Shown here: positions 26,897 through 34,769 of the stretch, piece after piece
How positions within the stretch are numbered: the first letter of the stretch is position 1
Layout of the letters: each line of letters begins with the position of its first letter
Assembly (NCBI RefSeq): GCF_018449775.1
Contig: NZ_JAAVVB010000003.1
Span: 62,001 to 126,000, forward strand
Source: Mucilaginibacter sp. dw_454
GTDB lineage: Bacteria; Bacteroidota; Bacteroidia; Sphingobacteriales; Sphingobacteriaceae
Direction of reading: 5' to 3'
DNA length: 64,000 bases
The notes under the pieces: generated by a model
What the model was told of the DNA's origin: nothing
What the model saw: only the letters and a program-made list of their open reading frames with translations
Database searches by the model: none
Translations under genes and position numbers: made by a program

Positions 26897-26972
26897 GTCA
26901 TTGCGCGGCCGGAACGACAAAGCAATCGCAAGGATGCAACATTCGCGATTGCCACGCTACGCTCGCAATGAC
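26897..26972 (+). repeat. Family B hairpin repeat
   Basis: The right arm GCGATTGCCACGCTACGCTC runs to CAATGAC at 26972. The left arm begins GTCATTGCGCGGCCGGAACG at 26897. The arms pair imperfectly in the middle but exactly at both ends. Related copies occur at 44921, 56665 and 57927. Confidence 0.85.
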
Positions 26973-27015
26973 AATAAAGTGTCTATTGCAAAGAGCGTTG
27001 TCATGCCCCGCCCTT

Positions 27016-27100
27016 GTTGGTGTTATCACCAACGAGTATCTGTGTGCACTGATTGCGGGATTTAAGCCCGACCCATGTTGTTGGTGATAACACCAACAAC
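27016..27100 (+). repeat. Nested inverted hairpin pair (GTTGGTG/CACCAAC)
   Basis: GTTGGTGTTATCACCAAC at 27016-27033 is itself a hairpin with loop TTAT. Its exact reverse complement is at 27080-27097, inside a longer stem GTTGTTGGTG/CACCAACAAC. The module can thus fold as two small hairpins or one long one. Confidence 0.8.
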
Positions 27101-27106
27101 GGCGAA

Positions 27107-27160
27107 GGGGATACCTATCGCGACGATTTCTTTAAGATTATTGACGGGAAGAACGTTTAG
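27107..27160 (+). pseudogene. Relic 3' end of a LytTR response-regulator gene
   Basis: These 54 bases encode GDTYRDDFFKIIDGKNV and a TAG stop, the same 17 residues and stop that end the intact response regulator at 26871. Over the 51 bases from GAT to TAG there are five differences, all at synonymous third positions. The preceding Gly codon also differs silently (GGA versus GGG). No start or upstream coding sequence is joined to it. Confidence 0.85.
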
Positions 27161-27221
27161 CCCCCAGCCAAAAAAGGGGGGGGTAATTAGCGAATGCTTT
27201 TAATCAAAACCTAAAAAAATG

Positions 27222-27353
27222 CGTCATTGCGCGGCCACTACGCAATCTCTACAACAAACAGTCAGTAGGATAAATCTCATTGGCGGAAGCCGCACGGCCA
27301 CTTCGGACATTGATTAGCAAGTGTAGAGATTGCGTAGTGGCCGCGCAATGACG
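27222..27353 (+). repeat. Perfect 31-bp inverted repeat with 70-bp spacer
   Basis: The left arm at 27222-27252 begins CGTCATTGCGCGGCCACTAC. The right arm at 27323-27353 is its exact reverse complement. It is a Family B-type end with an unrelated central segment, located just past the stop of the TraB/GumN gene. Confidence 0.9.
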
Positions 27354-27371
27354 TGGCAGGATTTTATCGCC

Positions 27372-28235
27372 CTATATCTTCACTGCCGTCACCGTATAAC
27401 CCTTTAATCTCAACTGCTTAATCAAACCATACTGCCCAATTAAGTGCCCGACGCCTACGGCGATGAAGGTAGGCTGAGCATTCATAATGGCAGGTAATTG
27501 TGCTATCCAGTTTAGGTTGCGGTTTTTTAACAGCTTTTCGGTTTGTTCCGGGGTCATTTCCTCATCGTTGTCCAGCATTTTACCCAGCGCGTCCAAATCC
27601 TGATGGCGGTACAGCTCATACATTTTCAATGATTCTGATCTTAGCTGGTCCCTCTTTTTTACGGTCGATAAGAGTTGCTTTTTCTGCTCGGCCATTGGTT
27701 CGTTCAGCAACATTTCTGCTTGTTGCTGCAAAGTTTCCAGTCCAATTATTTTTTCGTTGCGACGTTTGCCCTCCTGCTGAAAGTACATGTCAATGCCCGG
27801 GTTTGCGGGGCCGGTTGTATTAGGCGCTGACAACGCTGAAAGCATAGTAGCAACAGCCGCCGGCTTAAAATGATTTAAGCCTTCTGCACCGACATGGATG
27901 ATCTGCTTGATGGCGGTATCTATTTGTTGATATTCGGCGGGCGTAAATATTTTATCCAAAGTAAGGCTATCTGGAGCCATCATATAAGGCACCAGCTTCA
28001 TTGCCATGGTAGAGTCCATGATCATTTCTCCAACCACTGCGTTGCAGGTGTTAAAGCGGGTTCTGATCTCGGGTAGGCTATCTACCAAATTTTTGCCTAC
28101 TAAGTGATAAGTGCCAAAAAGGTATGAAGGTGTTTTAAGTCCGTTGCCACTGATTTGCCACAGTAAGCTGTTTTTTTGAGCGTAAGTATTGGTAAGCGGT
28201 AGTAGAAAAGCTATAGCCAGGATGATCTTTTTCAT
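27372..28235 (-). CDS. TraB/GumN family protein
   Basis: A 287-residue exported protein with signal peptide MKKIILAIAFLLPLTNTYAQ. The TraB/GumN signature is present as SYLFGTYHLVGK near residue 38 and FIAVGVGHLIGQYGLIKQLR near the C-terminus, around two conserved Gly-His motifs. The family is thought to be metal-dependent peptidases related to the erythromycin esterase/TIKI fold. Its bacterial role is uncertain. It is monocistronic and lies between two hairpin-repeat blocks. Confidence 0.9.
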   Translation of the reverse strand: MKKIILAIAFLLPLTNTYAQKNSLLWQISGNGLKTPSYLFGTYHLVGKNLVDSLPEIRTRFNTCNAVVGEMIMDSTMAMKLVPYMMAPDSLTLDKIFTPAEYQQIDTAIKQIIHVGAEGLNHFKPAAVATMLSALSAPNTTGPANPGIDMYFQQEGKRRNEKIIGLETLQQQAEMLLNEPMAEQKKQLLSTVKKRDQLRSESLKMYELYRHQDLDALGKMLDNDEEMTPEQTEKLLKNRNLNWIAQLPAIMNAQPTFIAVGVGHLIGQYGLIKQLRLKGYTVTAVKI

Positions 28236-28330
28236 GCGAAACGGTTTGTTAACAACGACAAGGTAATATTTTAGCCCGGGATTTTATTTTATCGGTATTC
28301 ATAAGTCCTTATGACCAGTTTTCCCCAATA

Positions 28331-28463
28331 CGTCATTGTGAGCGAGGTACGAGCGTGACAATCTCTATACAACTTGCTATTAAGTGGTCAAATATGAATG
28401 TGTCACTCCTAAACTTATCGCTTTTAAAGAGATCATTACGCTAGTACCTCGCTCATGATGACG
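28331..28463 (+). repeat. Family B-like inverted repeat
   Basis: The left arm CGTCATTGTGAGCGAGGTAC (28331) pairs with the right arm ending GTACCTCGCTCATGATGACG (28444-28463), with a few mismatches. The repeat fills most of the 298-bp gap between the TraB/GumN and PlsC genes. The only other remnant is a half arm AGAGATTGCGACGTGG near 28477. Confidence 0.8.
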
Positions 28464-28533
28464 TGCGTGTAATGCAGAGATTGCGACGTGGTGGTTGGTT
28501 GCCTCGCATAAGGCACCAGGACGACAAAAGCGT

Positions 28534-29271
28534 TTAAGCTTGGTGCAATGCTTTCTTGATGCGACTCTCGGCTTCTTTAACCCGTTCTTCGATGGTACCG
28601 AAGTCGGTTTCTATGGGTTCCAGAACTTCCCAGGTCATTTTAGTAAAGGTATTCAAAGGGTATGCGCCGTACCTCACCATTTCCCACGAGCCGTCTATGG
28701 CAATAGGCACAATGAGCGCTTCAGGACATTTTTTTAAGATAATGGCTATGCCGCCAGCCTGGAAATCTCTCACCTTGCCGTCTTTAGAGCGGGTGCCTTC
28801 CGGAAATATCACTGCCGACCAGTTGTTTTCTTTCATCCGGGTACCTAGCTTACCCATTTCCATGAGCGATTGACGCGGATCTTTACGATCAATATTAGCC
28901 CCACCGCCTACTTTTAAGTTGTAGGAGATGGAAGGGATGCCTTTAGTCAGCTCAATTTTTGAGACAAACTTAGCGTGGTATTTACGCAGGTGATAAATAA
29001 GCGGCGGTATATCCAGTAAACTTTGGTGGTTAGCCAAAAATATGATCGGCCTACTCGCAGGCAGTTTTTGTTTATTGGTAAAGGTTACGGTATTGCCCAG
29101 TAAATAAATGGTCCTAAACAAGCACAAATTTAAAACGTCGACCACCTTTTTATGTGCGCTGTAGCCAAACCATTTGTAAGCCACCCATTGTATGGGCTGA
29201 AAAATTACCAGTACCAATAAAAAGGCAATAATGGCAATTGGCGATAAAATGAAGCCCAGGAGTTTTCTCAT
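28534..29271 (-). CDS. 1-acyl-sn-glycerol-3-phosphate acyltransferase (PlsC-like)
   Basis: A 245-residue membrane-associated acyltransferase. An N-terminal helix (about 5-25) is followed by the catalytic NHQSLLDIPPL (NHx4D) and the substrate motif FPEGTRSKDGKVRDF. Then come the block-3/4 residues GGIAIILKK and ALIVPIAIDGS. It converts lysophosphatidate to phosphatidate in phospholipid synthesis. The nudix gene lies 42 bp upstream on the same strand, with no obvious terminator. Confidence 0.93.
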   Translation of the reverse strand: MRKLLGFILSPIAIIAFLLVLVIFQPIQWVAYKWFGYSAHKKVVDVLNLCLFRTIYLLGNTVTFTNKQKLPASRPIIFLANHQSLLDIPPLIYHLRKYHAKFVSKIELTKGIPSISYNLKVGGGANIDRKDPRQSLMEMGKLGTRMKENNWSAVIFPEGTRSKDGKVRDFQAGGIAIILKKCPEALIVPIAIDGSWEMVRYGAYPLNTFTKMTWEVLEPIETDFGTIEERVKEAESRIKKALHQA

Positions 29272-29313
29272 GCGGTAAAATAAATCGCCCCGAAATTAAA
29301 AATAATTTAGCAA

Positions 29314-29880
29314 TTACAGGATTATGCGATTTTCCATCAGCAGCAGCTTTACCTTCAAGATTGCCGTTACGGTAACTGAATCGGTAATCTCGCCGTCGCA
29401 AACCATGCGGTACACATCGTCGAAAGGCAGTCTTTTTACGGTTAGCTGCTCGGTGTCTTCGGGTTCGGCTTCATGCTGTGTTAATCCTGTCGCAGTATAG
29501 ATCAGGCAAAACTCGTCGGTTACTGAGTTGCTGAGGTGCATGGTTTGTATCGCGGTCCAGTTAGCGGCTACCAGGCCGGTCTCTTCCAGTAATTCGCGTT
29601 TAGCGGCGTCAAGCGGGTCCTCATTTAATGGTCCGCCACCTTCGGGAATCTCCCAGCAGTATTGGCTCAGTGTGAATCGGTATTGGCCAACCAGGTAAGT
29701 ATTCAAATCAGCATCAAGCGGGACAATGCCTATGGCCCGGTTTTTAAAATGCACCTTGCCATAAATGCCCGGATTGCCTGATGGGTTGATTACCTGGTAC
29801 TCGGTTAGGTTGATCCAGGGGTTATCATAAACCTGTTGTTCGGATTTTATTTTCCAGGGATTTTCTTCGGGATGCTGCAT
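29314..29880 (-). CDS. NUDIX hydrolase (ADP-ribose pyrophosphatase-like)
   Basis: A 188-residue protein with an intact Nudix box GGGPLNEDPLDAAKRELLEE plus TGL (pattern Gx5Ex7REUxEExGU), near residues 86-108. The N-terminal NPWINLTEYQVINPSG and the overall length fit ADP-ribose/NDP-sugar pyrophosphatases of the NudF type. It hydrolyses nucleoside diphosphates linked to another moiety in the cytosol. The substrate is not fixed by sequence. It follows the DUF3347-like gene by 9 bp on the same strand. Confidence 0.92.
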   Translation of the reverse strand: MQHPEENPWKIKSEQQVYDNPWINLTEYQVINPSGNPGIYGKVHFKNRAIGIVPLDADLNTYLVGQYRFTLSQYCWEIPEGGGPLNEDPLDAAKRELLEETGLVAANWTAIQTMHLSNSVTDEFCLIYTATGLTQHEAEPEDTEQLTVKRLPFDDVYRMVCDGEITDSVTVTAILKVKLLLMENRIIL

Positions 29881-29889
29881 GAATATTAA

Positions 29890-30411
29890 TTATTTTGAAG
29901 CAGGCAACACCTCGCGGATAACGCCTTCTTTAACCATTTTCTTTTCGGCTATGCCGTAATACGGGTTTTTGATGATCTGACTGTTGCTTAACCAATAGGC
30001 ATCTTTGCTTTGGCTGTATTGCCGGTAAAGGGTAACCGGCGATAACTTTGAGTCCTTCAGTAAACCATACATAGCGTTTGAGAGGGCCGAGAATTGCCTG
30101 CGCTGCTCTTCGATAGATGTGGTTTCGCCCATAGCGCGGCTGGTGCTTTGCAGGCGGCTCAGGTAGTTAAACCACGCCTCGTGCTGCTGGTTGGTCATGT
30201 CTTTATCCGGTACGCTATTAAAATCAAAAACCAATTTTCCGGCTTTGTTTTGCGCCAGCGATACGTTACCGGCCAGTAAAGCATTTTTAACATCCAGGTA
30301 ATCTTTCACTACCAGGTTAAGGGCAAAGTCAAGTCCGCGTTGCTGGGCTTTAACCGGGTTTAAATATAGGGTAATCAGCGTTAAAGCTAAAGCAAGTTTA
30401 AGTAGTTTCAT
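29890..30411 (-). CDS. DUF3347-like secreted protein lacking metal-ligand cysteines
   Basis: A 173-residue protein with signal MKLLKLALALTLITLYLNPV ending KAQQ. The first half, LNLVVKDYLDVKNALLAGNV, and the end, DAYWLSNSQIIKNPYYG, match DUF3347, a domain found in heavy-metal efflux systems. The usual Cys/Met-containing YCPM-type motif reads YRQYSQSK here, and the mature protein has no cysteine. It is probably a helical bundle whose metal-binding role has been lost or changed. It is separated from metK by a strong terminator. Confidence 0.68.
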   Translation of the reverse strand: MKLLKLALALTLITLYLNPVKAQQRGLDFALNLVVKDYLDVKNALLAGNVSLAQNKAGKLVFDFNSVPDKDMTNQQHEAWFNYLSRLQSTSRAMGETTSIEEQRRQFSALSNAMYGLLKDSKLSPVTLYRQYSQSKDAYWLSNSQIIKNPYYGIAEKKMVKEGVIREVLPASK

Positions 30412-30442
30412 ACGTGTTAATTTCAGACCGGGGTATAAAAAA

Positions 30443-30466
30443 AGAGCGATAGTTGCCTATCGCTCT
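30443..30466 (-). terminator. Intrinsic terminator of metK
   Basis: AGAGCGATAG (30443-30452) pairs with CTATCGCTCT (30457-30466) around loop TTGC. On the minus strand it is followed by seven T. It lies 28 bp beyond the metK stop. Confidence 0.9.
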
Positions 30467-30494
30467 AAATTAAAAAATTAATTTTTGATTACTA

Positions 30495-31745
30495 TTATAA
30501 ACCGAATGCGGCTTTAACTTTATCTACGTAGTCTAGTTTTTCCCAGGTAAACAGCTCAACTTCTTTAGTAATTACAGTTCCGTCATGATGCGTGAAGGTT
30601 TTGGTTACGGTTGTGCTGGGTTTACCAAAGTGGCCGTAAGCAGCAGTTTCGCTATAAATTGGATTGCGCAGTTTAAAACGGGTTTCGATAGCGTATGGAG
30701 TCATGTTGAAGATCTCTTCTACCTTTTTAGCAATCTCGCCATCATGTAAACCTAATTTGCTTGTACCGTAAGTATTTACATAGATACCCATTGGTTGCGC
30801 TACGCCGATAGCGTATGATACTTGTACCAATACCTCGCTGCAAACGCCGGCCGCAACCAGGTTTTTGGCAATGTGGCGGGTTGCATAAGCTGCAGAACGG
30901 TCAACTTTTGATGGGTCTTTACCAGAGAATGCACCACCACCGTGTGCGCCTTTACCACCATAGGTATCCACAATGATTTTACGGCCGGTTAAGCCGGTAT
31001 CGCCATGCGGGCCGCCGATAACGAATTTGCCGGTAGGGTTAATATGGTATTTAATAGCATCATTAAAGAAATGAGCATATTTAGGATATTTAGCTTTAAC
31101 ACGTGGAATCAGGATACCGATAATATCAGTGCTGATTTTAGCCAGCATGGTTTTTTCTTCATCAAAATCGTCATGTTGGGTAGAGATTACGATAGCATCG
31201 ATACGTGTTGGTACGTTGTTATCATCATACTCTAACGTCACCTGCGATTTAGCATCAGGGCGCAAATATTTAATCTCCGAATTTTCGCGGCGGATGGCAG
31301 CCAGCTCAATTAATAAAGCGTGAGCCAGATCCAGTGCCAATGGCATGTAGTTGTCGGTTTCGCTGGTGGCGTAACCAAACATCATACCCTGGTCGCCGGC
31401 GCCTTGCTCTTCTTTAGCCTGGCGGTCAACACCCTGGTTAATATCCGGCGATTGCTCGTGGATTGCTGAAAGCACACCGCATGAGCTGCCGTCAAACATA
31501 TACTCGCCTTTGGTATAACCAATTTTGTTAATTACCTCGCGGGCAATTTTTTGAACATCTAAATAAGCTTTTGATTTTACCTCGCCGGCTAAAATAACCT
31601 GGCCGGTGGTAACTAATGTTTCGCAAGCAACCTTCGACTCAGGATCTAAAGCTAAAAAGTTATCAATCAATGCATCCGATATCTGATCGGCAACTTTATC
31701 CGGGTGTCCTTCTGATACGGACTCTGATGTAAATAAATATGGCAT
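30495..31745 (-). CDS. metK: S-adenosylmethionine synthase MetK
   Basis: A 416-residue enzyme with all the signatures of methionine adenosyltransferase: [15 protein letters not shown] at the N-terminus, [12 protein letters not shown] (methionine/ATP site), and [19 protein letters not shown]. It makes S-adenosylmethionine from methionine and ATP in the cytosol. The 5' leader carries a SAM-II-type riboswitch, so high SAM should lower its own synthesis. The transcript is closed by a strong terminator. The slightly long C-terminus with a [16 protein letters not shown] insertion is common in Bacteroidetes. Confidence 0.98.
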   Translation of the reverse strand: MPYLFTSESVSEGHPDKVADQISDALIDNFLALDPESKVACETLVTTGQVILAGEVKSKAYLDVQKIAREVINKIGYTKGEYMFDGSSCGVLSAIHEQSPDINQGVDRQAKEEQGAGDQGMMFGYATSETDNYMPLALDLAHALLIELAAIRRENSEIKYLRPDAKSQVTLEYDDNNVPTRIDAIVISTQHDDFDEEKTMLAKISTDIIGILIPRVKAKYPKYAHFFNDAIKYHINPTGKFVIGGPHGDTGLTGRKIIVDTYGGKGAHGGGAFSGKDPSKVDRSAAYATRHIAKNLVAAGVCSEVLVQVSYAIGVAQPMGIYVNTYGTSKLGLHDGEIAKKVEEIFNMTPYAIETRFKLRNPIYSETAAYGHFGKPSTTVTKTFTHHDGTVITKEVELFTWEKLDYVDKVKAAFGL

Positions 31746-31810
31746 TTTAAAATGTTATTTTATTAAATAAAATAGAAAAGAAGGATTTAACGGAACTTTG
31801 TAAAGAAGAT

Positions 31811-31877
31811 GGCTTTAGCACTTTTTTACGTGGTTGCAATCCGGTCTTGACGGGGCAAGACAACTAAATCAGTCCAC
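31811..31877 (-). promoter_or_regulatory. SAM-II (long-loop) riboswitch upstream of metK
   Basis: On the minus strand GTGG at the 5' end (31874-31877) pairs with CCAC inside TTGCAACCACG, forming P1. The conserved TGATTTAG, CCGGATTGCAA and GTGCTAAAGCC segments follow the SAM-II order. The loop contains an extra hairpin GTCTTG/CAAGAC, the hallmark of the SAM-II long-loops form known from Bacteroidetes. The aptamer starts 10 bp after a -7 promoter box and ends 66 bp before the metK ATG. No T-run terminator follows, so control is probably at translation. Confidence 0.82.
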
Positions 31878-31886
31878 TATTGGCCT

Positions 31887-31894
31887 CAAAATTA
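31887..31894 (-). promoter_or_regulatory. -7 promoter box TAATTTTG for metK
   Basis: On the minus strand TAATTTTG matches TAnnTTTG. Transcription would start within about 10 bp, right at the 5' edge of the SAM-II aptamer. Confidence 0.6.
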
Positions 31895-31924
31895 AAACAA
31901 TTTTTACAAAGCAGAAAATAGATT

Positions 31925-31932
31925 TACTTTTG
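31925..31932 (+). promoter_or_regulatory. -7 promoter box TACTTTTG for the lipid kinase gene
   Basis: A plus-strand TAnnTTTG match 31 bp from the divergent metK box. It argues that the kinase starts at TTG 31948/31951 and not at the upstream TTG codons. Confidence 0.5.
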
Positions 31933-31950
31933 ACCGCTAAAAATAAATTG

Positions 31951-32835
31951 TTGAAACGGAAAACGTTATTTATTATCAACCCAATATCGGGCGGGAAGAA
32001 GAAGGATGGGGTGCCTGAATTGGTTGACGCCCATTTTAAGGGTGATGCAACAATTGTATTTACCACCGGTGTATCTCATGCTAACCGTATAGCTGCCGAG
32101 GCTATTAATAACTATGATATGGTAGTTGCGGTAGGCGGCGATGGTACAGTTAATGAAATTGCATCGTCATTGGTAGGCAGTAAAACCATATTGGGGGTTG
32201 TGCCCTGCGGATCGGGTAACGGGTTGTCCAGGTTTTTGCAGATACCGATGAATATTGAAGACGCTATTAAAAACCTGAATGTTGGCGATGTTGCCGTGAT
32301 CGACTCGGCACAGGCAAATGGCAAGCCTTTCTTTAATATGGCCGGGATGGGTTTTGACGCGCACATCAGCGAAGTGTTTTCGCATGGTAAAACGCGCGGC
32401 TTCATTACCTACATCAAATCATCGCTGCAAGAGATATTTAAATATAAGCCGCAGAGTTATCATATAGAGATTGATGGCAAATCTTATGAGCGCAGGGCTT
32501 TTATGTTAAGCTTTGCCAACTCATCGCAGTATGGCAACAATGCGCATATATCGCCACAGGCTTCTGTGCAAGACGGTTTGCTGGACGTTTGTATTATTAA
32601 ACCATTTCCATTTTATCGCTTTATCGAGCTGGGTATTCGCATGTTTAATAAAACGGCAAACAAATCAGGCTTTGTTGAAATTATTCGCGGTAAGCATATT
32701 ATAGTTAAGCGCAAAACAGACGGACCCCTGCACCTGGATGGCGAACCCGAAATTACCGGCACCGAAGTTAAGATCGATATCTTGCCACAGTCGCTAAATA
32801 TTTTAGTGGGTAGTGGTTTTAATAGCATAGCATAA
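31951..32835 (+). CDS. Diacylglycerol kinase family lipid kinase (YegS-like)
   Basis: About 294 residues starting at a TTG (KRKTLFIINPISGGKKKDGV). No ATG exists in the first 100 codons, and TTGs at 31834 or 31930 would lie inside the riboswitch or promoter. The DAGK catalytic motif is VVAVGGDGTVNEIASSLVG and the lipid-kinase loop is PCGSGNGLSRFL. A beta-sandwich C-terminal domain ends LNILVGSGF. It phosphorylates diacylglycerol or a related lipid. It is divergent from metK. Confidence 0.9.
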   Translation: MKRKTLFIINPISGGKKKDGVPELVDAHFKGDATIVFTTGVSHANRIAAEAINNYDMVVAVGGDGTVNEIASSLVGSKTILGVVPCGSGNGLSRFLQIPMNIEDAIKNLNVGDVAVIDSAQANGKPFFNMAGMGFDAHISEVFSHGKTRGFITYIKSSLQEIFKYKPQSYHIEIDGKSYERRAFMLSFANSSQYGNNAHISPQASVQDGLLDVCIIKPFPFYRFIELGIRMFNKTANKSGFVEIIRGKHIIVKRKTDGPLHLDGEPEITGTEVKIDILPQSLNILVGSGFNSIA

Positions 32836-32850
32836 AAGTCAAGATTATTT

Positions 32851-33195
32851 ATGTCCAAAAAGAACAAGAACTTTTCAGGCATCATGTACTCAACTGATCC
32901 TGGTTTTCAACCCGACAGCGGCAATAGCGGCAGCGCACCACAAACTTTACCGCCGCCGCAGCAAAGCCTCAGAATTTTCCTGGACCGTAAGGGTGGGGGT
33001 AAAATGGTGTCGGCAATAGCCGGATTTGTAGGCGCAGCTGATGATTTAGAAGCATTGGGCAAAAAGTTAAAAACCAAATGTGGCGTAGGCGGCAGTGTGA
33101 AAGATGGCGAAATATTAATTCAGGGCGATTTTAGGGACAAGCTACTGGCACTTTTACAAGCCGAGGGTTATAAAGTTAAAAAAGCAGGCGGCTAA
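32851..33195 (+). CDS. SUI1/eIF1-type translation initiation factor
   Basis: A 114-residue protein with a disordered N-terminus ([20 protein letters not shown], then a Pro/Gln-rich linker). An SUI1 domain of about 75 residues follows, with [38 protein letters not shown] and [13 protein letters not shown]. It is the bacterial YciH class, thought to monitor start-codon selection. It is co-directional with the lipid kinase 15 bp upstream and may be cotranscribed. Confidence 0.9.
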   Translation: MSKKNKNFSGIMYSTDPGFQPDSGNSGSAPQTLPPPQQSLRIFLDRKGGGKMVSAIAGFVGAADDLEALGKKLKTKCGVGGSVKDGEILIQGDFRDKLLALLQAEGYKVKKAGG

Positions 33196-33853
33196 TATTA
33201 TAATCTATCTAGCGATATTTTATAAACGTAATACTGCTTACTGCATAAAATAAGCTGCTTTATAAGTGACTGATTAATAAATGTATCAATTAAAAAACCT
33301 TTATTTTGGATGTTGACTAATTTTTTAGTTAATATTGCTATCAATAAAAAATAATTGGTCGATTACTTGTTTTAAAATATAAACTCACTAATATTGTGAT
33401 ACCAATTATAATAATACTAACAAACAAACATTATCAAAAGCAGTTATAATGTAACGTTTAAACTTGCGTTATAGAGTCACCGCTGTGATGGATATTGTAT
33501 TTTGCCGTAGAAAAATAAAAGAGGAGAATTAACCCCGCCTTTTTGACGAATAGTATTTATAACAGGATAATTACAAGATTATAACAGTATAATTACACAA
33601 ATTTTATAGTGCATAGCTTGCTATTTAAAAAAATAATAAGTTTTATTGTAAAAAATTGTTGTAACAAGTATTGTTTGGAGCTTTCTTGACGTTTTCGAAA
33701 GCGTTATAAGGGGCTACATTAAATAAATGTTAAAGAATAACAAAAGTCTTTTTTTATTTAGGTAAAATTCTATTTTTGTTATCCGCTTAAAGAAAATGCA
33801 TATAATTAACTAACTAAAAATAAACAAAAACTAAAAACTAAAATTTAAAAGTA
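33196..33853. other. 658-bp AT-rich gap ahead of the exbB operon
   Basis: No gene, strong RNA fold or known repeat seen. It is AT-rich with many stops in all frames. It holds a partial dyad GCTTTC/GAAAGC near 33681-33702 and a promoter box TATTTTTG at 33771-33778. It probably carries the exbB promoter and a long 5' leader of about 70-75 bases. Confidence 0.6.
33771..33778 (+). promoter_or_regulatory. -7 promoter box TATTTTTG for the exbB operon
   Basis: A TAnnTTTG match 76 bp before the exbB ATG, in otherwise feature-poor AT-rich DNA. No convincing -33 TTG is visible. Confidence 0.45.
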
Positions 33854-34684
33854 ATGGCAAACGCACCAACAAAACCAACTACCGTTAAGACTGAAAGCTC
33901 AAGTGCATCTGGCATGTTTGCGACCTTAACCATCCCTCTTTGTCTAGTAGTTACTGTATTGATTTACGCCTTTGTTCTGGCGCATCCAAGCCACTACAAA
34001 GGTGGTGATGTAGACGCGGGTGAGCCGGTAGACATATTTGGTATCGTACACAGAGGTGGTGTATTAGTACCATTGGTAATGGGTTACGTATTAATGGTAA
34101 TTGTATTCTCTATCGAGCGTTTTATCGTAATTGGTAAAGCTTCTGGTACTGCAAGCATAGATGCTTTTGTTAGAAAAATACAAGGCTTCTTAACTGCAGG
34201 TAACATTGACGCTGCTTCTGCAGAGTGCGACAAACAAAAAGGTTCTGTAGCAAACGTTATCAAATCAGGTTTGAAAAAATACCGCGAAATGGAATTGGAG
34301 ACAACTTTAGACGTTGACCAAAAAACATTAGCTATCCAAAAAGACATTGAAGAAGCTACAGCTTTAGAAATGCCTATGTTAGAGCAAAACTTAACCATCA
34401 TAGCAACTTTGGTTTCTATCGGTACATTATCTGGTCTGTTAGGTACTGTAATTGGTATGATCAAAGCGTTCCACGAGTTAGCGGGTTCTGGTGCAAATAC
34501 TGCAGCTTTATCATCAGCTATCTCTGAAGCATTAGTTAACACCGCGTTAGGTATCAGTACTTCAGCTATCTCAATTGTAATGTACAATGTGTTTACATCA
34601 AAAATTGACGGCTTAACTTACGCTATCGACGAAACAGGTTTTAGCATTGTTTCTACCTTTGCTGCAACCCATAAAAACAAATAA
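33854..34684 (+). CDS. exbB: MotA/TolQ/ExbB proton channel protein
   Basis: A 276-residue inner-membrane protein. TM helices lie near 23-43 and 70-90, a cytoplasmic coiled segment (about 95-170) follows, and two more helices are near 182-208 and 220-250. The last two contain the conserved TSIGTLSGLLGT-like region, here LVSIGTLSGLLGTVIGMIKA, and ALVNTALGISTSAISIVMYN. It forms the ExbB pentamer that uses proton flow to energise TonB. A strong hairpin follows before the first exbD. First gene of a seven-gene unit. Confidence 0.92.
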   Translation: MANAPTKPTTVKTESSSASGMFATLTIPLCLVVTVLIYAFVLAHPSHYKGGDVDAGEPVDIFGIVHRGGVLVPLVMGYVLMVIVFSIERFIVIGKASGTASIDAFVRKIQGFLTAGNIDAASAECDKQKGSVANVIKSGLKKYREMELETTLDVDQKTLAIQKDIEEATALEMPMLEQNLTIIATLVSIGTLSGLLGTVIGMIKAFHELAGSGANTAALSSAISEALVNTALGISTSAISIVMYNVFTSKIDGLTYAIDETGFSIVSTFAATHKNK

Positions 34685-34708
34685 ATTTTAGTGTTAAATA
34701 TATAATCG

Positions 34709-34728
34709 GGTCTGGCCTTAGCCAGACC
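34709..34728 (+). other. Intercistronic hairpin between exbB and exbD1
   Basis: GGTCTGGC pairs with GCCAGACC around loop CTTA, in the 85-bp gap. There is no T run after it, so it may set the exbB:exbD ratio by partial termination or mRNA protection. Its role is inferred. Confidence 0.6.
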
Positions 34729-34769
34729 TGGTATTCTAAATTTTTCAGTAACACTATATTTAAATTATT

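Larger units (their letters stand above)
26872..27371. other. 500-bp gene-free gap of stacked hairpins and a gene relic
   Basis: No intact gene. In order it holds a Family B repeat (26897-26972), a nested hairpin pair (27016-27100), the relic tail of the response-regulator gene (27107-27160), a G/C-run pair near 27161-27181, and a perfect 31-bp inverted repeat (27222-27353). Confidence 0.85.

Noticed and set aside
33196..33853. Possible structured non-coding RNA or tmRNA-like sequence in the gap before exbB.
   Set aside because: No strong stems, CCA end or conserved motif were seen; the sequence looks like a long AT-rich leader with a promoter.
34084..34587. Minus-strand frame of 167 codons inside exbB.
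   Set aside because: The ExbB frame shows conserved helices and motifs; the reverse frame has only low-complexity hydrophobic residues.
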